A DNA stretch of 6,338 bases from a bacterium (GTDB lineage: Bacteria > Zixibacteria > MSB-5A5 > GN15 > FEB-12). The DNA lies in contig JAUXBJ010000124.1 of assembly GCA_030619425.1 (NCBI GenBank), positions 1 through 6,338 on the forward strand. Direction: 5' to 3'. This document shows, in pieces, positions 1 through 5,988 of the stretch (positions are counted from its first letter, which is position 1; each line of letters begins with the position of its first letter). A program made the position numbers and the translations under genes. The notes beneath the pieces are model-generated. The model ran no database searches. It had not been told where the DNA came from and saw only the letters and a list, made by a program, of their open reading frames with translations.

Positions 1-702
1 ATCGCCCAGCTTCGCTACAACATTCTCGACCCGGTCGTCATTGGCGCGGATTTGCATACCGAGAATCCCCTGGGCCGGCGCGGGCAGAAATTCGTCGGGG
101 TCGAGAAGTCTTATCTCCAAATCGGACACGTCCAACTCCAGGCGCGTCACACCGGCTGCTGCAATTATGATAGCGTCATACTGGCCGTCACGTAATTTGC
201 GCACACGGGTGGGTATATTGCCACGCAAGTCCTTTGTTGTCACGGATGGATTGAGATGCACGATCTGACACCGGCGACGATTGGAACTGGTCCCGACCAC
301 GCCGCCCTTCCTGACCGGCAGAACACCATCGTTTGTACAAGCGTCTTTTCGCATCAGCAGCATCTCCCGCCGATCGGCACGGTATCCGACAGCACCGAGC
401 TTCAGACCATCCGGCTGGGTGGTCATTAAGTCCTTCAATGAGTGCACGGCCAGATCAATCTGTCCGGCCAGCAGCGCCTCCTCCAACTCCTTGGTGAAGA
501 ACCCTTTGCCCTCCATTTTGTCGAACGATATCGTGTCCAACTTGTCGCCGACGGTCTTGATGACCTTGACATCAACATCACAGCCGTAATCTCGAAGCAG
601 AACATCGCGAATGAAGTTGGCCTGGTACAAAGCCAGTTCAGAACCGCGCGTGCCTATGATCAACTTGGTTGGAGTCAAATTACAGCCTTGCAAAGAGGTC
701 AT
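1..702 (-). CDS. hemC: Hydroxymethylbilane synthase (porphobilinogen deaminase), 3' end off window
   Basis: Cytosolic enzyme that polymerises four porphobilinogen molecules into hydroxymethylbilane in tetrapyrrole synthesis. 234 residues are visible without a break. IGTRGSELALYQ (about 16-27) is the N-terminal signature. AVHSLKD (85-91) holds the catalytic Asp (D91) next to K90. GTSSNRRRCQ (137-146) and LRGNIPTR (159-166) supply the substrate- and cofactor-binding arginines. LPAPAQGILG (206-215) is the family's late signature. The family is usually about 300-310 residues, so roughly 70 are missing, including the cysteine that binds the dipyrromethane cofactor. The usual Pro after KDV is absent (KDLMT here), a minor oddity. 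The start is ambiguous: ATG at 702 has only a weak GGTAG upstream. TTG at 678 lies one base after the stop of the hemA remnant, has AAGG seven bases upstream and gives a more typical N-terminus. Identity is firm; the start is not. Confidence 0.95.
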   Translation of the reverse strand, partial: MTSLQGCNLTPTKLIIGTRGSELALYQANFIRDVLLRDYGCDVDVKVIKTVGDKLDTISFDKMEGKGFFTKELEEALLAGQIDLAVHSLKDLMTTQPDGLKLGAVGYRADRREMLLMRKDACTNDGVLPVRKGGVVGTSSNRRRCQIVHLNPSVTTKDLRGNIPTRVRKLRDGQYDAIIIAAAGVTRLELDVSDLEIRLLDPDEFLPAPAQGILGMQIRANDDRVENVVAKLGD

Positions 703-895
703 AAATATCTACCAGTCTCACCCCGTCAGTATCGCCAAAAACGTCGGCAAAGTCACGTGGAATCGCCACGTCAACACAAACTGCCAGCCAGCTCCCCTCG
801 GGCCGCCGAGACAAGAACTTAGTATCGAATGCAGCAGAAAAAGTTGATAGGGCGATGCAAGATACGGCTGCTACAGGCGGCTGAGGTCGTAGCAT
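680..895 (-). pseudogene. hemA: 3' remnant of glutamyl-tRNA reductase (hemA), 5' part missing
   Basis: The last 48 codons (826-680) resemble the end of the NADPH-binding domain of glutamyl-tRNA reductase, which makes glutamate-1-semialdehyde for heme. FLSRR, then DVAIPRDF, then VRLVDIYDL line up with the family pattern RR...(I/V)D(I/L)AVPRD...LY(N/S)(I/V)DDL. Weaker similarity may reach back to about 862. A full HemA has over 400 residues. The catalytic N-terminal domain with its active-site Cys and the C-terminal dimerisation domain are both absent. The frame is open back to 1168, but that stretch crosses a palindromic repeat and a terminator and does not look like HemA. The only inner ATG (895) has no Shine-Dalgarno. 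The stop TAA abuts or overlaps the start of hemC, as expected for an ancestral hemA-hemC operon. I infer a 5' deletion or rearrangement, or a chimeric assembly join. Confidence 0.65.
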
Positions 896-902
896 TAGCG
901 GG

Positions 903-1056
903 TTGTTGAAAAAGTGATAATTCAGTCCGTGCGAAGGGTGCGCGGCAATCTCTTTCGCCAAGTAGGCCAACGAATTGAGATTGCCACAGCCACGCGCCTG
1001 AAAGCCACTCGTGGCCGCGTGGCTTCGCAATGACGGCTTCTTGGGTTTATCAACAA
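903..1056. repeat. Palindromic MITE-like dispersed repeat
   Basis: The ends are imperfect inverted repeats: TTGTTGAAAAA at 903-913 and its partner TTTATCAACAA at 1046-1056 (10 of 11 match). Inside are three perfect inverted repeats: GGCAATCTC (944-952) with GAGATTGCC (977-985), GCCACGCG (989-996) with CGCGTGGC (1016-1023), and an inner GCCAC (1004-1008) with GTGGC (1011-1015). On the minus strand it reads GTCATTGCGAAGCCACG ... GTGGCAATCTC, which I recognise as the style of a non-coding repeat family common in environmental bacterial genomes. No transposase and no clear target-site duplication are visible. It lies between the protease terminator and the hemA remnant, so it is a candidate recombination point. 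Confidence 0.6.
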
Positions 1057-1088
1057 GTCTCGTTGGGTGGGGTATCTGTGTCAGTTCC

Positions 1089-1132
1089 AAAAGAAAACGG
1101 CTACCTGAGTTAACAGGTAGCCTTCTCGTTTT
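1089..1132 (-). terminator. Rho-independent terminator of the protease gene
   Basis: Perfect 9-bp stem GGCTACCTG (1099-1107) and CAGGTAGCC (1114-1122) around a 6-base loop. Read on the minus strand, the stem is preceded by AAAACGAGAA and followed by GTTTTCTTTT, giving the U-rich tail. It begins 26 bases past the TGA of the dockerin-bearing frame. The A and T tracts on both sides mean it could also stop plus-strand transcription. It separates the protease unit from hemC. Confidence 0.85.
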
Positions 1133-1158
1133 ATGAGCAGTTTCTGTGGCCGACAGCG

Positions 1159-2523
1159 TCACGGACAACTCGGAGGTGGGCCCTGGTTGAACATGTAGTC
1201 GACCAGGTACACCAGATCACCGATATCGATTCCGTTCACACCGTCGACGTTGGCGGCATCCATTTCCGTCGGGGCGGGACCATCATTGAACATGTAATCC
1301 ACGAGGTAGATCAAATCCCCGATATTGGGTCCCTCACCATCGTTGTCGATATCGCCGCAAATCCAATCCGGACCGCCACTCCCGGTGACCGTAAGCTCCA
1401 CCGGTATCGTCAGCGGATTATCAAGTGGATCCGGGTCATTCGAGTTAATGACAATCGACGCCTGGTACCAGCCGGTGTCGAGGCCTTCAGTTACAAAGTT
1501 GCACAGGATGGTATCGGCATCACCCGGCGGCAGCATTCCGGAAGTCCTATCTACGGTCAGCCATTGGTAGGGGTTGACGATCTGCACGGCCAGGTTGTCA
1601 TGAAGATAACCGGCTTGGTAGACGACCTCAAGACCATCAGTGCCATCGGAGTTCTCGATCCCAACCGCGCACGACAGGACGTCGAATCCTGGCGCGATGG
1701 TCAGATACTGCAGTTTGATCGAACCGTCAGCCTCGAGAATAACCTCCGCGTTCACGACGTCGCCGGTCGCAGCATTATACTCCGGATAGTCCACAAACTG
1801 AATGACACAGCGCCCACCCGTGGTATCCATGTAGACATGCGCGCCGGGGTTGTCGCCGTCATCAGGGTTGAGATCGTCCCACAGCAAGGCGACAATATTG
1901 TTCGGTGTCGCCGTGTCGGGGATCGGTGTTTCGATGCGCGCGTTCATACCAGTCGGGCTAAACCCAATCACACCGTTGGAGCCGATGTAGATGTAACTAT
2001 ATAGGTTGCCGTAGAAGGGGAAGTCAAACCCAAGGTCGAGCGGGCCGACGTAGTTGTCATCGTTGAGACCGCCGATTACGTCGGTGCCGGTCGCCGAGAC
2101 GTCTTCCCACGCAAAAGTGGGACCACCCGGTTCGTCGGAGTCAATCCAGTAGTGGCCGAACAGGTCGGGACCACCAGCATCGTACAGGACCGGCAGACCC
2201 ATGTTGCCGTCCTCGACTCCCTTGGCCTGAAGTAGATAGTTTTCATCAATCTGATGAACACGCTGCGCCGGTTCCACCCGACCGGCCTCGATCAGCCCGG
2301 TAAACAGGGCGGCGTCCTTGAGGGCGAGTTGCACAACCAGGCTGTAGTCAAGGCTACCCTGACCACTGTTGTCGATCACCAGGTCACGGGTGGTTGAGTC
2401 GCCCTGCGCGAGGGAGACCGTGATCTGCGATGGGGCAGCAACGATTGCCGCCGCGAAATCAAGTCTGATGTTGTCTACATACCAGTCATCACAGGTCGAG
2501 CAATCGCCGGCTGAGTGCAATCT
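1159..2523 (-). CDS. C-terminal half of the secreted protease, cut off by an in-frame TAG; dockerin at its end
   Basis: This is the direct in-frame continuation of the protease frame beyond TAG 2526-2524. It is not an independent gene: the first candidate start (TTG 2520) has no Shine-Dalgarno, no signal peptide follows, and the first residues (HSAGDCSTCDDWYVDNIRL) are the end of a jelly-roll domain that begins before the stop. Numbered from TTG 2520: residues about 28-62 are the first half of an Ig/BACON-like strand set (ITVSLAQGDSTTRDLVIDN). About 110-315 is a beta-rich module (YWIDSDEPGGPTF, LGFDFPFYGN, SNGVIGFSP, VALLWDDL) of the NIDO-like kind seen in secreted proteins. About 318-379 is an Ig-like stretch (WLTVDRTSGMLPPGD ... 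VINSNDPDP). 386-450 is a dockerin with two calcium-loop/helix repeats (IGDLIYLVDYMFNDGP and IGDLVYLVDYMFNQGP), flanked by C388 and C452, which may form a disulfide. No frameshift or second stop occurs before TGA 1161-1159. Domain calls beyond the dockerin are by style. Confidence 0.85.
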   Translation of the reverse strand, partial: RLHSAGDCSTCDDWYVDNIRLDFAAAIVAAPSQITVSLAQGDSTTRDLVIDNSGQGSLDYSLVVQLALKDAALFTGLIEAGRVEPAQRVHQIDENYLLQAKGVEDGNMGLPVLYDAGGPDLFGHYWIDSDEPGGPTFAWEDVSATGTDVIGGLNDDNYVGPLDLGFDFPFYGNLYSYIYIGSNGVIGFSPTGMNARIETPIPDTATPNNIVALLWDDLNPDDGDNPGAHVYMDTTGGRCVIQFVDYPEYNAATGDVVNAEVILEADGSIKLQYLTIAPGFDVLSCAVGIENSDGTDGLEVVYQAGYLHDNLAVQIVNPYQWLTVDRTSGMLPPGDADTILCNFVTEGLDTGWYQASIVINSNDPDPLDNPLTIPVELTVTGSGGPDWICGDIDNDGEGPNIGDLIYLVDYMFNDGPAPTEMDAANVDGVNGIDIGDLVYLVDYMFNQGPPPSCP

Positions 2524-2526
2524 CTA
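2524..2526 (-). other. In-frame TAG interrupting the protease reading frame
   Basis: The minus strand reads GGT TTT CAG TAG AGA TTG CAC, i.e. GFQ-stop-RLH. Both sides are in the same frame and complete one domain. Related domains, as I recall them, have a Leu or Phe here (FRLRF-type strand), so one substitution such as TTG to TAG (plus-strand base 2525, A to T) would explain it. The STAS and PTS IIA genes in this window end with TAG at family-typical ends, so TAG is a working stop in this genome. Confidence 0.85.
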
Positions 2527-4890
2527 CTGAAAACCGTTGTGTAAAGCGTCGGAAGGTATGGCGGCAAAGGACAGTTCGAACTCGGTCATGGCCGAACCGC
2601 CACCGAGGTGCGTGACCAGATTTGTCCAGACGTCGCTTGAATTTCTGTAGTCGACCCACAAATCATCACCGACCGCCGGGGGGTTGCCGGCGCCGCCGCG
2701 CTCGAAGTAGTACGACAGGACAGCCCCATCCTGGCCCGTCAGATCGATCGGTTGCGTCAGAAGAGTATCATACTCGCCGTTGAGATTCAGAGCATAAGGT
2801 GGACTGGGTGGATTCAACGCCTCAAAGGAAACCTCGGCGCCGGAGTTATACACCCATCGAATGCTGAAGAGAGTATCCTCCGGGAACGAATCCGACCAGG
2901 GAAAGCTCCCGGTGGTGCCGTCGGAGTATGTTTTCAGTCGCGCTTCAGCCGACAATACACCGTCGCCGATGGAGGTAGCCACCACCTGCACACTATCGTA
3001 GTCACCAAAGGCGCTGTAGGGTACTTCCACACTCACCGTGAGAGCGAATGACTCATCCGCCGCCAACTGGCCGGTTGTGGAGATAGGTGACGTACCTGTC
3101 TCATCCCACAGGCCGGTGGTCCAGTTGTTGCCCGAGAAGGAGAGCGAGTACTCGTCCGCCAGAACGCCGGTGTTGGTGACGGTCAGGCTAAACCAGGCCG
3201 TGTCGTAAGCCGGTGCGTTCCGGCTGTCAACTTCCGGTGTCACTGTGAGGGCATAGTCGATCACCCGGAAACCGTACGTATCGGTGGTGTCGGCTTTGCC
3301 GTTGGCGTCCAATGCGAACAGGTAGTAACTGATGTCCGTGCCCGGCGACTGCGCGGTGATGTAGCCAGTGTATTCGTCGGCAGCTCCCCCGGGAATCAGG
3401 GTGTCAAGGACCCAACCAGATCCGGCGTCGTAATACAGCAGCAAAGAGTCCGGCACGAGCGTAGTGTTCGAAGTGATAAAAGCTGAGACCTCGTAAGCAT
3501 TCAAGGTGTCCTTGGTATCGGATAACGGCGTGTGAGTGATGTTTACACCGGCGTAGGGATCGTAGCCGTCGAGCACCATAGCGCCCGTGTTGTCCGGGTC
3601 CAGCCAGTCGCGCAGGCGGTTCGATGACGACCCGCCACCGGTCCAGGACAGAGAGAACTTGCCGTACCAGTCTGGGGTGAGGCTCTCGCAGGAAGCGTAC
3701 CCGCCATGAAGCTGCCCGACGATGCGATGCGTCGGATCGAACAACGGAGAGCCGGATGACCCCGGCTCGGTAGTGCCGTCTTCCCACTGTCCCACCCGCC
3801 AATGGGTTGTACCGGAGGACTGGAGGTAGTTGGTGGAAGTCAGCGGATCGTAGTCAAACGAAATCTTCTTGATGTCGCCGGAGGGGTGATGGATACCTAC
3901 CGCGGAGGAGGCCGCCGTGTTGATATTCGACCAGCCGTTATAGTACGGTGCGTAGCTCTCCGGCGGCGTTGCGCTAAGCTGCACGAGACCAAAGTCTGAT
4001 GTCGAGTAGCTGGCTCGGAGCGTAGTACCGGAGATCGTCATGTTCGTAGGACCATCGATATCAGCACAGGTAGGGCTTTCGTAATTAAACATGATGATCC
4101 AGGTCGACTCGCTGCCGAGACAATGGTTGGCCGTCAGAAAATAGGGCGTCTCATCCTGGCGTACGTTGTTGACCAGAGAGCCCGAGCAAATGCGGGAACC
4201 GCCGGAAGTAAGAATCATAGCCACGCCGCGTTTATCGTCCTGCCAGGGTTCACCTTCGGGGCAGTTGACGTTGTTGTTGCACCAGCCGGAACTGCCGAAG
4301 CCGTCGGCGTCCTTGGCAAAGAAGCTGAAAATATCTTTGTAGGCGTGAACGATGCGGTTGATGGCCAACTCGCCCTGCCCACGAACCTCGGCCGGTTCAT
4401 AGTACTCGACAATCGTCACATCACCCTTCACCGGCGCGGTGGCGAATTCGCCGTGGTCTTTGTTGTTGCGCTCGGTGAAGGCGCCGATGGTCATGCTGCG
4501 ATCTTCATTATAGAGGTGCAGTGTCGCGCCCGGAGGCAAATGGTATCGACTGTAAAGCAGATTGATGGAGAAAGCACCGGGCGAACTGATTTTCAGCCGC
4601 CAAACATGCCCACCGTCGCTCAGTTCTTCCCAGCGTCCCGAGTTCTCAATACTGTAGTCCACATCGAAGGGAGCGCCGAAGCGAAACGGCAGACCTTCCG
4701 CCTCTTCGATTTCATCTTCGGCCAACATGGCAGCGACATCGACTGATGGTGTCGTGACTGTGCGCAGATTAGCGCTGAGTGAATTGTTGAAGCTGACCGG
4801 CGTGGCCGGTGCGCTGATTTGCGCCACCACGGATCCGACCAAGACTGACGCGAGGATAATCAAGATTCCAATAATGCGGTTCGGTTTCAT
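2524..4890 (-). CDS. Secreted lysyl-endopeptidase-like serine protease (S1 family), N-terminal 788 residues up to premature TAG
   Basis: Extracellular endopeptidase closely resembling Achromobacter lyticus protease I. Residues 1-23 form a signal peptide (MKPNR, hydrophobic core, VVA before Q24). About 24-193 is a propeptide; the Lys at 193 just before the mature-like start would suit self-cleavage. The catalytic domain (about 200-442) has the triad H256 (FLTANHC), D299 (YSTSDF) and S379 (EPGSSGSP). All six cysteines of the model enzyme's three disulfides are present (204, 210, 235, 257, 275, 401). D407 (PDWYG) matches the Asp that sets Lys specificity, and H395 (GQLHGG) is kept. About 449-545 and 546-655 are Ig/FnIII-like, and 663 onward is a jelly-roll (MAM-like) domain cut at residue 788. 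ATG 4890 is chosen over TTG 4902 because GGAGAG lies correctly before it. The active enzyme could be made and secreted even with the stop, but without its dockerin tail. Family is certain; Lys specificity is inferred. Confidence 0.93.
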   Translation of the reverse strand: MKPNRIIGILIILASVLVGSVVAQISAPATPVSFNNSLSANLRTVTTPSVDVAAMLAEDEIEEAEGLPFRFGAPFDVDYSIENSGRWEELSDGGHVWRLKISSPGAFSINLLYSRYHLPPGATLHLYNEDRSMTIGAFTERNNKDHGEFATAPVKGDVTIVEYYEPAEVRGQGELAINRIVHAYKDIFSFFAKDADGFGSSGWCNNNVNCPEGEPWQDDKRGVAMILTSGGSRICSGSLVNNVRQDETPYFLTANHCLGSESTWIIMFNYESPTCADIDGPTNMTISGTTLRASYSTSDFGLVQLSATPPESYAPYYNGWSNINTAASSAVGIHHPSGDIKKISFDYDPLTSTNYLQSSGTTHWRVGQWEDGTTEPGSSGSPLFDPTHRIVGQLHGGYASCESLTPDWYGKFSLSWTGGGSSSNRLRDWLDPDNTGAMVLDGYDPYAGVNITHTPLSDTKDTLNAYEVSAFITSNTTLVPDSLLLYYDAGSGWVLDTLIPGGAADEYTGYITAQSPGTDISYYLFALDANGKADTTDTYGFRVIDYALTVTPEVDSRNAPAYDTAWFSLTVTNTGVLADEYSLSFSGNNWTTGLWDETGTSPISTTGQLAADESFALTVSVEVPYSAFGDYDSVQVVATSIGDGVLSAEARLKTYSDGTTGSFPWSDSFPEDTLFSIRWVYNSGAEVSFEALNPPSPPYALNLNGEYDTLLTQPIDLTGQDGAVLSYYFERGGAGNPPAVGDDLWVDYRNSSDVWTNLVTHLGGGSAMTEFELSFAAIPSDALHNGFQ

Positions 4891-4894
4891 TACG

Positions 4895-4900
4895 CTCTCC
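4895..4900 (-). promoter_or_regulatory. Shine-Dalgarno of the protease gene
   Basis: Minus-strand GGAGAG with GGAG six bases before ATG 4890. It fixes the start at the Met of MKPNR, directly before the signal-peptide core, rather than at the in-frame TTG 4902, which would place the Shine-Dalgarno inside the coding region. Confidence 0.75.
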
Positions 4901-4909
4901 AATATGTGC

Positions 4910-4922
4910 TATCACTGTGATA
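4910..4922. promoter_or_regulatory. Perfect 13-bp palindrome just upstream of the protease start, possible operator
   Basis: TATCACTGTGATA is a perfect dyad (TATCAC-T-GTGATA) centred 26 bases upstream of ATG 4890, between any promoter and the Shine-Dalgarno. The position suits a repressor site or a small leader hairpin. It does not match the CRP consensus spacing. No regulator gene is visible in the window, so function is open. Confidence 0.3.
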
Positions 4923-5321
4923 CTTCAGATGTTAAACTATTCTGCCGTCGTGTATGGTAACAAGAACCGACATTGCCGGCTTCATGTTCCATGCGATCGA
5001 GTCTTGTCGGTCTGTCTCTGAAGCCGCTCTGGCGACTAAGTATCGCACGATTAGCCTACTTCGTGCTTCTTTATGACCTGTCGGCACCTAATACTGCATC
5101 TGTACAGCCTTGATGCCAATGGCGCATCACGCGGGAACATGCAACAATCACCAGACCTAATTCGATAATGGGTCAGATCAATCTACTGTGCTGGGCCTTT
5201 ACTTGACGTATCGGTAGTGCCAATATCCAACCTGAAATATATCTAATGGGGCCGTTTTTTGCAACCAAGGAAAACAGCTTATTCCGGTGCGCAAGGGATG
5301 GGTCGGTCAGGTGGTTTCAGA
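4923..5321. other. Gene-free spacer between STAS gene and protease gene, rich in inverted repeats
   Basis: No coding frame of note. Perfect inverted repeats present: ACCGACA (4966-4972) with TGTCGGT (5005-5011); CGGCTTCA (4977-4984) with TGAAGCCG (5019-5026); GCACGA (5045-5050) with TCGTGC (5061-5066); TGATGC (5111-5116) with GCATCA (5124-5129). The first two pairs interleave, so as RNA they would form a pseudoknot or two alternative folds. This could be the protease leader or a small RNA, but chance is possible at these stem lengths. I found no convincing -35/-10 pair and no U-tailed terminator after the STAS gene. Confidence 0.4.
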
Positions 5322-5660
5322 CTATTGTTTGAACGAATCGAGGGCCGCCTCCATGCTGTCGAAATGATCAAACACAGTTATCAGCCTGGTGAGCGCCAGA
5401 ATCGACTCAATCGAGGTGATGTTCACCAGCACCAGCCGACCCCCGGCGTTCTTGACCGTTGTAAGGGCTGATATCAACATGCCCAAGCCGACCGAGTTGA
5501 TCCAGTCGACCTTCTCCATGTTGACCACGATATTCTTCTTGTTGAGGTTGATATTCTCGCGCACCCGGCCATGGAAGCGTGTTGATTCGTCGCCGCCCAT
5601 GATCTTGCCGGAGATGTCGAATACGACAATGTCGTGGTCCAGAGTGTCAGTGAATTTCAT
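5322..5660 (-). CDS. STAS-domain protein, anti-sigma-factor-antagonist type
   Basis: 112-residue cytoplasmic protein that is a single STAS domain, the usual full length for SpoIIAA/RsbV-like anti-anti-sigma factors. In that family the protein binds a serine-kinase anti-sigma factor and is switched off by phosphorylation. Visible order: strands DIVVFDISGKI (10-20) and NIVVNMEKVDWI (43-54), the switch loop NSVGLGML (55-62), strand GGRLVLVNI (73-81), and a C-terminal helix (MEAALDSF). S56 lines up with the phosphorylated Ser58 of B. subtilis SpoIIAA; the preceding Asp is Asn here and the following Ser/Thr is Val. The start ATG 5660 has a near-perfect Shine-Dalgarno, and the stop is TAG. No kinase, phosphatase or sigma gene is nearby, so the partner is unknown. 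Spacers of over 300 bases on both sides suggest a single-gene unit. Confidence 0.9.
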   Translation of the reverse strand: MKFTDTLDHDIVVFDISGKIMGGDESTRFHGRVRENINLNKKNIVVNMEKVDWINSVGLGMLISALTTVKNAGGRLVLVNITSIESILALTRLITVFDHFDSMEAALDSFKQ

Positions 5661-5667
5661 CGTATAC

Positions 5668-5674
5668 CCTCCTT
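5668..5674 (-). promoter_or_regulatory. Strong Shine-Dalgarno of the STAS gene
   Basis: Minus-strand AAGGAGG ends seven bases before ATG 5660. It is the strongest ribosome-binding site in the window and suggests high translation of the STAS protein. Confidence 0.85.
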
Positions 5675-5801
5675 ATGATAACAAACCTACTCCGCTGCAA
5701 AACAGAACATAGAAATCATCGGTTTCCCAACTGTAAAGATAAGAAACATCGCGCTCAGTGTAAAGCAGATAAATACTCACTATGGCAGCGAGCAGTGAAC
5801 G

Positions 5802-5913
5802 GTTACTTGATTACTGTGGGCGGCAGACGTCCTCGTCTGCCCCTTGATTACCTTGGATACGTGCTTCAAACGGGCAGACCGGGAGGTCTGCCGCGCACAA
5901 GTTACATGATTCG
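5802..5913. repeat. Two matched hairpins with flanking short direct repeats
   Basis: Hairpin 1 has stem GGCAGACG (5822-5829) and CGTCTGCC (5834-5841) with a 4-base loop. Hairpin 2 has stem GGCAGACC (5873-5880) and GGTCTGCC (5885-5892), also with a 4-base loop. They are the same except for the loop-closing base pair, which is changed on both sides so pairing is kept. CTTGATTAC occurs at 5806-5814 and 5843-5851, bracketing hairpin 1. A related GTTACATGATT follows hairpin 2 (5901-5911), similar to GTTACTTGATT at 5802-5812. This resembles REP-type dispersed palindromes; no U-tract follows either stem on the minus strand. Confidence 0.6.
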
Positions 5914-5988
5914 TAAGACTCGGTTTGCGCGGTTCGGGAGTTCGGGGTTGGCCGAAGGCGATCCCTTTGCAGGTGACTTTACGAATTC

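Larger units (their letters stand above)
5661..5988. other. Gene-free spacer between PTS IIA and STAS genes
   Basis: It holds the twin-hairpin repeat (5802-5913) and the STAS Shine-Dalgarno. No coding frame is credible. The promoter of the STAS gene must lie here if it is a separate unit. TTTACA on the minus strand (about 5738-5733) could be a -35, but no good -10 follows at the right distance, so I do not call one. Confidence 0.5.

Noticed and set aside
442..822. 126-codon open frame on the plus strand
   Set aside because: Antisense to hemC and the hemA fragment; the minus strand carries clear family motifs.
896..1168. 5' extension of the hemA-remnant frame as a 162-residue protein
   Set aside because: The extension is a translation of the palindromic repeat and the terminator hairpin and overlaps the protease stop; its only far-upstream start is a TTG without a Shine-Dalgarno.
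1187..1329. Similar segments (TTGAACATGTA…) as a DNA-level repeat or CRISPR-like array
   Set aside because: They are just the two coding repeats of the dockerin domain, diverged at third codon positions.
1171..1365. Evidence for a cellulosome
   Set aside because: A dockerin alone on a protease, with no cohesin, scaffoldin or glycoside hydrolase in the window, does not support that.
2524..2526. TAG reassigned to an amino acid throughout the genome
   Set aside because: STAS and PTS IIA genes both end in TAG exactly where their families end, so TAG acts as a stop here; only local readthrough remains possible.
4123..4746. 207-codon open frame on the plus strand
   Set aside because: It is the antisense shadow of the protease catalytic domain and propeptide, whose minus-strand motifs are unmistakable; it has no recognisable protein features.
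5051..5140. 29-residue minus-strand frame (MFPRD…)
   Set aside because: No Shine-Dalgarno, no recognisable features, and it overlaps inverted repeats; it is likely chance.
5822..5892. Twin hairpins as Rho-independent terminators of the PTS IIA gene
   Set aside because: Neither stem is followed by a U-rich run on the minus strand, and they lie about 100 or more bases past the stop; a repeat explanation fits better.
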